Below are positions 1 through 7,600 of a stretch of 64,000 bases of DNA, in pieces (within the stretch, counting starts at the first letter, position 1; every line of letters begins with the position of its first letter). The translations under genes were made by a program, and so were the position numbers. The notes beneath the pieces are model-generated. The model was not told the origin of the DNA, did not search any database, and worked only from the letters and a program-made list of their open reading frames with translations. This stretch comes from Mucilaginibacter aurantiaciroseus (GTDB lineage Bacteria; Bacteroidota; Bacteroidia; Sphingobacteriales; Sphingobacteriaceae): positions 248,001 to 312,000 of the forward strand of contig NZ_JAMXOF010000002.1 of NCBI RefSeq assembly GCF_024055595.1, given 5' to 3'.

Positions 1-386
1 GGTGAAGCATTGCCACGATTACTAAAAAATAAAACTTCAGTAACATCAATAATAAGCTTGCCTTTGAATTTAGGGTCATTAGCTAAATTAGTGAGTATGT
101 GTCTTGGTGACGAGGCTACCATTGCCAGCTGTATAGCGTGTTTATTTGTGAGCCCTTGCCAGGTGGCAATATCAAGATCATATTTAATACGGGAAGAGCC
201 TATGAAAACTATTGATTTATCGGAAGGCTCGTAAACCTGTTCACGGGTATGTGCCCATAATTCCGGGCCGTCGTCATAATCGGTAACCACACCTTGATGC
301 CGCAAGTATAATTCCCATGAAATTACAAAAGCTAAAACAAGCAGCAGGGCTAACGCTGCTGATTTTACAGATAGTTGTGTTTTCAT
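1..386 (-). CDS. Partial membrane-anchored SGNH/GDSL-like protein (5' part only)
   Basis: The reading frame opens at the ATG complementary to 384-386 and runs uninterrupted off the left edge of the window, giving 128 residues. Residues about 8-28 form one hydrophobic segment followed by a Tyr-Leu-Arg-His stretch, so it is an N-terminal membrane anchor or uncleaved signal. Residues 59-66 read IVFIGSSR, a beta-strand followed by Gly-Ser-Ser-Arg, which resembles the first block of SGNH-hydrolase-like proteins found with acyltransferases of exopolysaccharide modification. The C-terminal catalytic Asp/His block lies outside the window, so enzyme activity is unproven. Direction is leftward, away from the tRNA locus. 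Confidence 0.7.
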   Translation of the reverse strand, partial: MKTQLSVKSAALALLLVLAFVISWELYLRHQGVVTDYDDGPELWAHTREQVYEPSDKSIVFIGSSRIKYDLDIATWQGLTNKHAIQLAMVASSPRHILTNLANDPKFKGKLIIDVTEVLFFSNRGNAS

Positions 387-573
387 TAGCAAGAAATAAA
401 TGTTCGTGTAAAAAAAAACTTAGCGAAGTGCGTGTTCGTAATAATTCCCGCATCGCTTTAGAAAGGTATACGTGGTGTAATGTATTGTAAAAGCCTGTAA
501 TTTAACTATTTATATTGAAAAGCAAAGTTTTTTTAAAAAAATTTTAAAAACTGTATGATAATTAAGGTGAAGC

Positions 574-744
574 CTACGATAGATGTTGATGTAATAAGTT
601 TTTGGTAGTGTAAGGGCGGTATTTCACCGTGTGGCCTTTGGTAGCAAATTGGTTATGTGAAAGGAAACGGTTGTTGAGATCGGATGTAAAGCCAATATAG
701 ATCTCGTTAAAAGAAGGTGAATACAACACGTAGACGGTAAACAT
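574..744 (-). pseudogene. Truncated GIY-YIG nuclease copy
   Basis: The first 44 codons are almost identical to the intact GIY-YIG gene that starts at 1115; the copies are offset by exactly 371 bp. Homology stops abruptly at 612, after the Lys-Tyr-Arg-Pro codons, and an unrelated 12-codon tail ends at a TAG (574-576). The remnant keeps the N-terminal GIY and YIG tyrosines and the arginine region but lacks the C-terminal Glu/Lys-rich helix (KSEAMKREK in the intact copy). It is very likely non-functional. It is the left end of a tandem repeat made of tRNA-Met, hairpin and GIY-YIG frame. Confidence 0.75.
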
Positions 745-762
745 ACGCTGTAATTAAATTAG

Positions 763-785
763 GAAGGCCCCATAAAGGGGCCTTC
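763..785 (-). terminator. Hairpin terminator, copy 1 (after tRNA remnant)
   Basis: A perfect 9-bp stem (GAAGGCCCC / GGGGCCTTC) with a 5-base loop, identical to the hairpin at 1134-1156. It lies 7 bases past the 3' end of the tRNA-like remnant. The following bases are AT-rich rather than a clean U-run. Confidence 0.6.
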
Positions 786-791
786 TACAAG

Positions 792-859
792 TAGCGGGGA
801 GCAGGATCGAACTGCCGTCCGTTAGCTAACGGATATGAATCCTGTGTTCTAACCATCTG
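792..859 (-). pseudogene. tRNA-Met remnant fused to the GIY-YIG 3' end
   Basis: Positions 792-817 match the T-arm and 3' acceptor strand of the intact tRNA-Met (1163-1236), and 834-859 match its D-loop and anticodon 5' strand. The 5' acceptor strand and the 5' half of the D-stem are missing. The 3' anticodon strand and variable loop are replaced by a perfect 16-bp palindrome (818-833, TCCGTTAGCTAACGGA). It cannot fold as a tRNA. Its D-loop GGTTAG supplies the TAG stop codon (849-851) of the GIY-YIG frame. Confidence 0.75.
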
Positions 860-1115
860 TTGTGTCAAATTTTTTCCGGATGATATCCCAAATAAATGTG
901 CGGCCATTTGATGATTTTAATTGCTTTTCTCTTTTCATCGCTTCGGACTTAATTGCAAAATCTTCAATATGTGCGATTACCCAAGGGCGGTATTTCACCG
1001 TGTGGCCTTTGGTAGCGAATTGGTTATGTGAAAGGAAACGGTTGTTGAGATCGGATGTAAAGCCAATATAGATCTCGTTAAAAGAAGGTGAGTACAACAC
1101 GTAGACGGTAAACAT
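849..1115 (-). CDS. Small GIY-YIG family endonuclease-like protein
   Basis: An 88-residue single-domain GIY-YIG protein of the short UvrC-N-terminal-like type. Visible family features are the first block with Val-Tyr-Val-Leu-Tyr at residues 4-8, the YIG block at 16-18, Arg26 in the SDLNNRF motif, and the C-terminal helix KSEAMKREKQLK carrying the metal-binding Glu. Family members are presumed nucleases; the target of this stand-alone class is not established. The start is 18 bases after a hairpin terminator that follows tRNA-Met, so the gene sits directly downstream of that tRNA on the same strand. Its last codons (Asp-Gly-stop) are read from a tRNA D-loop remnant, so the C-terminus was created by fusion to tRNA sequence. 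Confidence 0.85.
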   Translation of the reverse strand: MFTVYVLYSPSFNEIYIGFTSDLNNRFLSHNQFATKGHTVKYRPWVIAHIEDFAIKSEAMKREKQLKSSNGRTFIWDIIRKKFDTTDG

Positions 1116-1133
1116 ACGCTGTAATTAAATTAG

Positions 1134-1156
1134 GAAGGCCCCATAAAGGGGCCTTC
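1134..1156 (-). terminator. Hairpin terminator downstream of tRNA-Met
   Basis: Perfect 9-bp stem GAAGGCCCC / GGGGCCTTC with loop ATAAA, 6 bases after the tRNA 3' end and 18 bases before the GIY-YIG ATG. The downstream strand is AT-rich (CCTAATTTAATTA). It would end tRNA transcription before the GIY-YIG frame unless read through. Confidence 0.65.
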
Positions 1157-1162
1157 TACAAG

Positions 1163-1236
1163 TAGCGGGGAGCAGGATCGAACTGCCGACCTCAGGGTTA
1201 TGAATCCTGCGCTCTAACCATCTGAGCTACCCCGCC
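1163..1236 (-). tRNA. tRNA-Met (CAT anticodon), elongator type
   Basis: Folds as a complete 74-nt cloverleaf: acceptor GGCGGGG/CCCCGCT (first pair G-U), D-stem GCTC/GAGC, anticodon stem CAGGA/CCCTG with loop TTCATAA (one A-C mismatch at the base of the loop), T-stem GGCAG/CTGCT with TTCGATC, discriminator A. CCA is not encoded. The general sequence resembles elongator tRNA-Met of other bacteria rather than initiator tRNA. A tRNA-Ile(CAU) identity with lysidine cannot be fully excluded by eye. The 3' part is duplicated at 792-859. Confidence 0.9.
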
Positions 1237-1395
1237 GAAAAAAATATATGGTTACCTAAATTTTACTTTAGCCCTATTTTGTAGTCATACCAATGATACT
1301 TCCGAAAAAGGTTTGCAAATATAGCAGAAATTCGCTTCCTTTAGAAAAAATGTTAACTTTTACTCTTGATTGGTTTTTGTAATTATTGATTCCCT

Positions 1396-1776
1396 ATGTC
1401 CGAAAAGAAGAAATTTAATATCGAGTACGAGATAAAATCGTCACCCAGAATACTATACACCTTCCTGAACGAAGCAAATGGCCTTACTCAATGGTTTGCA
1501 GATGACGTTAGCGTACGCGACCAGATCTACACCTTTACATGGGATGATGAGAAGCAAAACGCCAAATTGGTATCCTTAAAGGAGAACAAACTGGTGCGTT
1601 TTAAGTGGATTGACGACGAGCCGCAATGTTATTTTGAAATGGAGATCATCCAGGACGAGCTAACAAACGATGTTGCCCTTAGCATCACCGATTTTGCAAC
1701 CGAAGAAACCATTGCAGAACGTAAACTGATTTGGGATAACCAAATAGATTACCTGATAAGTACACTGGGCGCTTAA
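1396..1776 (+). CDS. START-like (SRPBCC fold) domain protein
   Basis: A 126-residue cytosolic protein with no signal peptide. It opens with a MSEKKKFNIEYEIKSSPRIL strand/helix pattern and contains GLTQWFADDV and FTWDDEKQNA, typical of the AHSA1/START-like branch of the SRPBCC fold, which forms a hydrophobic ligand pocket. This short form is common in Bacteroidota and has no defined ligand. It lies 99 bp upstream of the LptF/G-type permease gene and points the same way, but a promoter-like box lies between them. Function is unknown beyond the fold. Confidence 0.8.
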   Translation: MSEKKKFNIEYEIKSSPRILYTFLNEANGLTQWFADDVSVRDQIYTFTWDDEKQNAKLVSLKENKLVRFKWIDDEPQCYFEMEIIQDELTNDVALSITDFATEETIAERKLIWDNQIDYLISTLGA

Positions 1777-1791
1777 ACATTTTTATTTCCT

Positions 1792-1799
1792 TATTTTTG
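1792..1799 (+). promoter_or_regulatory. Putative Bacteroidota -7 box (TAnnTTTG) for the LptF/G gene
   Basis: TATTTTTG fits the TAnnTTTG consensus of the primary Bacteroidota sigma factor and lies 77 bp before the permease ATG. I do not see a convincing -33 TTTG at the right distance, so this is a candidate only. Confidence 0.35.
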
Positions 1800-1875
1800 T
1801 ATTCCGAAACGGGCGTTAAGCGCTTGCAATTATTTGCGCGCATAAACGTTTCAGTCCCTGTATACAATTGCCCTG

Positions 1876-3294
1876 ATGAAAAAAATACATCTGTTACTGC
1901 TTAAATCATTTATAAGGCCTTTTATAGTAACCTTATTAATAGTGATGTTTGTATTGCTGATGTTGTTTTTGTTTAAATACATCGATGACCTTATCGGCAA
2001 AGGCTTTCAGTGGTATATCATCCTGGAGCTAATGATGTATAACTCGGCCACTAACCTGGCCATGGCGCTGCCGCTATCGGTATTGCTTTCTTCTATCATG
2101 ACTTACGGCAGCCTCGGTGAAAACTATGAATTGGTAGCGATCAAATCGGCAGGGATTTCTTTACGCCGTGCTATGTATCCAATGATTGTGGTGGTTTTTG
2201 TGATAAGTATTGCAGCCTTTGCATTCTCAGATTATATGCTGCCGGTAGCTAATCTTAAGTATTTTTCCTTACTGTACGATGCCCGAAAGCAAAAATCTGC
2301 CGATCTGCTTCCCGAAAATATTTTCAGCAATCGTTTCCCGGGATATACCATTCGTGTAAAACACAAGGATCCTGATGGCCAGACTTTGCACGATATCATG
2401 ATCTATCACAAAGGTACGCTGGAAACTAACCTGGATGTTACCTTTGCGAAATCGGGTTTAATGTATCGCTCAAAGGACGATTTATTTTTGATATTAAAAC
2501 TTAAAAACGGTGTAATTTATGCAGAAGAACCCGGCGACCAGGGTAACAGCATGCCAAGGCTGCGTTTAAGGCGCTTTAGGTTTAAAGAAACCGAATACAA
2601 GTTCGATCTTTCCGATTTTAAAATGACCCGCACCGATCAAAGCGAGTTTAGGAATGCATCGCAGATGATGAACCTTAAGCAGTTACAGCACTATGTAGAT
2701 TCGTCACAAAGAATGGTTGACAGCAATGTTAAAATAAATTATGCCCTATTATCGGCATATATGAAATATACAACCGTGCCTGCAAAGTCAAAAGTAAAGG
2801 CATTCCCCGCCGATAGCATTAAAATGAATGGGCAAAGCGATAAGATCAACGTGCTAAACAATGCATCGAGCGAAGTGCACCAAATCCTGGATGTTTTACG
2901 GAACCGTGCCGAAATGCATAAAGAGACCAACCGCGGTATCCGCCGCTATGTGCTGGAATATCAAAAGAAATTTACGCTTGGCGCGGCATGTATTGTGCTG
3001 TTTTTAATTGGCGCGCCGCTTGGGGCTATTATTCGTAAAGGGGGGCTGGGCTTGCCTGTAGTGGTGTCGGTTATTTTCTTCCTTATCTATTACATTATTG
3101 GCACCATTGGTGAGAAATCTGCCAAGGAAGGCGATTTGTCGCCGTTGGTTGGTGCCTGGATATCCATCGTTATATTGTTCCCGATAGGCCTTTTCCTGAG
3201 TTATAAAGCCGCTACTGATTCGGCATTGTTTGATATGGATCTTTACAAACGTTTTTTTAAGCGCTTTAAACTGCGTAAAACTAAGCCCGTATAG
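1876..3294 (+). CDS. LptF/LptG-family lipopolysaccharide export permease
   Basis: A 472-residue YjgP/YjgQ-family permease. Three membrane helices lie in residues about 10-120, then a periplasmic domain about 125-355, then three more helices about 360-455, which is the LptF/G plan of 3 helices, a beta-jellyroll and 3 helices. The N-terminus KKIHLLLLKSFIRPF is typical. In the Lpt system it forms a heterodimer with a second permease and, with LptB ATPase, extracts lipopolysaccharide from the inner membrane. The partner permease, lptB and lptC are not in this window. The periplasmic domain is somewhat long, as often in Bacteroidota. Whether it is the F or the G subunit cannot be decided here. Confidence 0.88.
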   Translation: MKKIHLLLLKSFIRPFIVTLLIVMFVLLMLFLFKYIDDLIGKGFQWYIILELMMYNSATNLAMALPLSVLLSSIMTYGSLGENYELVAIKSAGISLRRAMYPMIVVVFVISIAAFAFSDYMLPVANLKYFSLLYDARKQKSADLLPENIFSNRFPGYTIRVKHKDPDGQTLHDIMIYHKGTLETNLDVTFAKSGLMYRSKDDLFLILKLKNGVIYAEEPGDQGNSMPRLRLRRFRFKETEYKFDLSDFKMTRTDQSEFRNASQMMNLKQLQHYVDSSQRMVDSNVKINYALLSAYMKYTTVPAKSKVKAFPADSIKMNGQSDKINVLNNASSEVHQILDVLRNRAEMHKETNRGIRRYVLEYQKKFTLGAACIVLFLIGAPLGAIIRKGGLGLPVVVSVIFFLIYYIIGTIGEKSAKEGDLSPLVGAWISIVILFPIGLFLSYKAATDSALFDMDLYKRFFKRFKLRKTKPV

Positions 3295-3332
3295 TTTTAC
3301 AAATTACCGACCTTATTACGCTTATTATCGTA

Positions 3333-3340
3333 TAAATTTG
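3333..3340 (+). promoter_or_regulatory. Putative -7 box for ribBA
   Basis: TAAATTTG matches TAnnTTTG and lies 53 bp before the ribBA ATG. There is no RFN/FMN riboswitch in the 98-bp gap, which is too short to hold one. Confidence 0.4.
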
Positions 3341-3392
3341 TACTACAAAAGTAAGTGCCAATACGGTAGCTGTTCCTAAAAAGAAAAACAAA

Positions 3393-4598
3393 ATGCTAAA
3401 TACTATACCGGAAGCTATTGAAGCTATAAAAGCAGGTAAAACCATAATTGTTGTTGATGATGAAGACCGCGAAAATGAGGGCGATTTTTTAACTGCTGCC
3501 CGCAACGCTACGCCGGAAACCATCAACTTTATGGTGAAATATGGCCGTGGTTTGGTTTGCACCCCAATAACCAAAGAGCGCGCTCACCAGCTTGAGCTTG
3601 AGCCGATGGTAAGCCATAATACTACATCGCACGAAACTAATTTTACGGTATCGGTAGATCTATTGGGCCATGGTTGTACTACGGGTATATCGGCAAAAGA
3701 TCGCTCAAAAACCACTTTAGCCCTTATTGACCCTGCTTCTAAACCTGCCGACTTAGGCCGACCGGGGCATATTTTTCCGCTGATCGCTAAAGATGGTGGT
3801 GTATTGCGTCGTTCCGGGCATACCGAAGCCGCTGTAGATCTTTCTGTTTTGGCGGGATTTGAACCCGCAGGTGTTATCTGCGAAATAATGAAGGAAGATG
3901 GCGACATGGCCCGCCTGCCCGAGTTATTAGTGATGGCGAAAGAATTAGATCTCAAGATAGTTTCTATAAAAGACCTGATATCGTACCGTTTGAACACCGA
4001 ATCGATGGTGCGCAAAGAGGTATCTGTAAAGATGCCTACCGAGTGGGGCGATTTTGATATGATAGCTTACACCCAGCTGGATACCGGCGAAAACCATCTT
4101 GCCCTTGTTAAAGGCGAGTGGGAGCCTAACGAGCCTGTTTTAGTACGTGTACACAGCTCTTGTGTTACCGGCGATATATTTGGATCATGCCGTTGCGATT
4201 GTGGCCCACAGCTGCACAAAGCAATGGAGATCATCAGCAAAGAGGGTAAGGGTGTGATTGTTTATATGAACCAGGAAGGCCGTGGTATTGGCTTGGTAAA
4301 TAAATTGAAAGCATACCATTTGCAGGAAAATGGACTGGATACTGTTGAGGCTAATATCCAGCTTGGTTTCCAGATGGATCAGCGCGATTATGGTATTGGC
4401 GCGCAAATTTTACGTAGCCTCGGTATCTCAAAAATGCGCCTGCTAACCAACAATCCTAAAAAACGCGCGGGCCTTATTGGTTACGGTTTAGAGGTTGTTG
4501 AGAACCTGCCTATCGAGATAGCATCAAACCCCCATAATGAAGCGTACCTGCGTACCAAACGCGATAAGATGGATCACGCCATCATGCGGGAACATTAA
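3393..4598 (+). CDS. ribBA: Bifunctional 3,4-dihydroxy-2-butanone-4-phosphate synthase / GTP cyclohydrolase II
   Basis: A 401-residue fusion that supplies both precursors of riboflavin. Residues 1-200 are the RibB domain: acidic motif [11 protein letters not shown] at 22-32 for metal and ribulose-5-phosphate binding, and GHTEAAVDL further on. Residues about 205-400 are the RibA domain: zinc-binding cysteines C257, C268 and C270 in SSCVTGD...CRCDCG, and the catalytic block NQEGRGIGL. Both halves are complete at the usual length for the fusion. The gene starts 98 bp after the permease. The rest of the pathway (ribD, ribE, ribH) is not nearby; ribF is 32 kb away in the window. Confidence 0.95.
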   Translation: MLNTIPEAIEAIKAGKTIIVVDDEDRENEGDFLTAARNATPETINFMVKYGRGLVCTPITKERAHQLELEPMVSHNTTSHETNFTVSVDLLGHGCTTGISAKDRSKTTLALIDPASKPADLGRPGHIFPLIAKDGGVLRRSGHTEAAVDLSVLAGFEPAGVICEIMKEDGDMARLPELLVMAKELDLKIVSIKDLISYRLNTESMVRKEVSVKMPTEWGDFDMIAYTQLDTGENHLALVKGEWEPNEPVLVRVHSSCVTGDIFGSCRCDCGPQLHKAMEIISKEGKGVIVYMNQEGRGIGLVNKLKAYHLQENGLDTVEANIQLGFQMDQRDYGIGAQILRSLGISKMRLLTNNPKKRAGLIGYGLEVVENLPIEIASNPHNEAYLRTKRDKMDHAIMREH

Positions 4599-4601
4599 TC
4601 C

Positions 4602-7600
4602 TTAATTGTCGCCTTCTGCATCCTCATTGTTCCTGTCGTCTGATGATTTGGACGGCCTTGGTGTATTTATAGTCGTGGCAGGTACTGTTGTAGGCTTAAC
4701 AGGTGGCTTGTCGCGGCGGCCTTGTCTAAATATATTCCTCAGGAACTCGCCGAACGTGTCAAAATCGCGCTGGTAAACCAAACCAATACCGTTTACATAT
4801 TGCACTCCTAACTGGTCGTTAATGGTGTTTAGCGTGGTGCTGTTTAATGCCCGGTACGAGTAACGGCCCCTTAAATTACCATCTTTACGGAACAGGTACT
4901 GGATCTCGAAATCTTTTGTCAGGGTTCTAAAATCAGTATTTAATAAACTCTGGCGGTTGTTGAATAAGTCGCTGGTACCGCTATTAGAATATAAGCTACC
5001 GTTAATAATCAACCGGTCATTTAAAAACTTTAACGAGGCGCTCGCATCATTAAACGACCGTATGTTTAAATCAAAATATTTGATGTTGGATTGAGAGATA
5101 AAGCTATTTAGTTTATTAAACGCAAATTCGCTCACCGCCTCGCCGGCCGTACCCAAAACCTGGTTGGTTAAATTACTACCCGTGCCCGATGCAAAACTTC
5201 GCCTTACAATGATGCTTAGCGCCTGCTGGCTGCGGTTATTGTTATCAGCAAGGTAGGTATTCAAGTCATCCTTAATAGATGGATCTACAGGGAAATTAAA
5301 GTTAAAATCAATATTTGGTTGCAGGAGCGATTTGGTCAATATCAACTCGGCTTGCACTAACACCTGTTTTGGTTGCGGCGCCTGTAAACCCGCGGCTGTG
5401 TAGAGCGGAGCAATATTGGTACGTACCTCGTATACGGCCTTTAAATTGATCTCCGCGTTTGACGGATTACCCGTCCACCTGATGTTACCCCCCTGGTTTA
5501 CCATAAAGTTTTTACTGATAAAATCTTTGGCCGTAAACTCAAACTTACCCGAGGTGATCCCGAAATCGCCAAACATCTCAAAGTCGCCCAGGCTATTGAT
5601 CTTAAGGTTTAAATTTTTCGCGTTTCCTGTACCTTCTAACACACCGTAATCGGTACTTATCCTTACAATAGTTTGCTCGTCAATTGTTAAGTCGAAGTTT
5701 AGCGTAACCCCGTTAAAGGCTTTTACTTTATCTATGACTTTTTTAGTGGTGTCGTTATGGTCAACCCAGCGTATAAAATCATAATCCGCCGCGGTTGATG
5801 AGGTGTTAAGCGGGATATTAAATACCGTACCGGCCCCGGTACTGGCTTTAATATCTATCTTCATGTTATCTATAGGTCCGGTAAAACTAAATGTACCGCT
5901 GCCATAAGCTGTACCATAATAAATGTGGTTATCCTTAAACGTAGTATTAAGCGCCATCAGGTTTTTAGCCTCCAGCGAGATATCAAGTGTGGGGTTTGAG
6001 ATATTATTCAAATCCACCGTGCCATTAGCTTCGCCTGTGCCACCGCGAATATCCTTCAATATCATCTTATCTATCTTGATAACACTGTTGTTAACCGTCA
6101 GATTATCGTTTACTGTGTAGGCGGTTTTTAAGTAATTAACAGTAATGCCGGTATTATCCAGCGATACTGTACCGTTCAACTCAGGCTTGGACGGCGAACC
6201 GGAGAGTTTCAGATTTGCCGATACAGCCCCTTTTACATTTGATACCAGGTCTTTTATAAACGGCTGGAATATAATGGCTTCGGTATGGTCCATTTTAACA
6301 TCAAAGTCCAGTTTATCATCGGTTTGTTTACCAAGGGTGTAAACGCCGGCAATATTCATGGTTTCGAGGCCGCGGTTAGTGATGTTCAGTTTTACATTGG
6401 CAAGTCCGTGGTCGTTATCAAGGTTTGATAAGATCTTTACATCGCCGAGCAAAGTCTTATTCATCATCAACGAATCGATACCTAAATTGGCATCCACCCC
6501 CGGCTTTTTAATGATAGAGGTAAGCGTAACATCTCCGTTTAACGATCCTTTAAGCACTATGCCAGATGTTTTGGTAAGCTGGTTTAGCGTAGCCATATTA
6601 AACTTCTCGAATTGCACTTTCAACTTATCCGTTGGGTTATTGGATATAAATCCATTAATTCTTACCTTCTGTACGCCGTTTGATAACTCAAAACCCGATA
6701 CCTGGGTTTTGCCATCCAGCAGGCGGATGCGTATCTGGTCCTGGATCTTCCAGTTCTCCCGCTCTAACACCACATCAGATGGTAATATCTTCAGTTTGGC
6801 AGTAGTGTCCCGGCCAAATTCTACCAAACCGTAAAGGTCTAACTGGTTGGCAGCGTTCTTATCAGATAACTTAACGTTAAAGTTTAGGCTATCATGCTTC
6901 AAGAAGTTGGTAATGTTGATGTTTTTGATGTATAAGCTATCCGTTAGGTCAACCCGGTTCAGGGAAACGTTCAGGGCCAGGAAATCGTCGCTTGTGCTCT
7001 CATCAATAATAAAATCATGAAATACGATTTTACCCAGTTTTATTGTTTTGATGTACCCGTTTAGCGTCGCCGTTTTATTTACCGAGTTAAATTTACCTAC
7101 AAAGCTTCCCTGCTCGGGCACCTTTAAATCGGGCATAAATATGGCCGTAAAAGGATCGATGTTTTTCAGCGTCAGGTTAAAATCAAAGTTTTGCGGTTTA
7201 GGCGGGGTAATATCCGTTTTAAGCGACGGAATGTATCTTTTGGCGATGGTTTTAAAATAGGAGGGCAGGGTAGCCAGGTCATAACTGCCTTTAATGCCCC
7301 CATCTGCAAGGTCGGATTTTAAAGAAATTACCCTTGCATCCCCTTTGCCGTTAGCCGTTAGTGCTACGGTATCTACCACATAATTATTCCGCGGGTTTAC
7401 AACGCGAATTTTGGTTAGCAGGATGCTTCCATCCAAATTGTCCAGGTTATTGCCCGAGAAGTTTGTGTTAAGATCGGTACTGATGGTAATTGTATCCTTC
7501 AGGAATTTTAACTCGCGTAATTTCGCATTAGTTACGTTTCCCTTAAAATCAAAAATTGGCAGCTTAGGGTTTAGGTTAACACTGCCGGCAATAGCAAGCT

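Noticed and set aside
3295..3392. FMN riboswitch upstream of ribBA
   Set aside because: The gap is only 98 bp and lacks the conserved riboswitch helices; a simple promoter box is enough.
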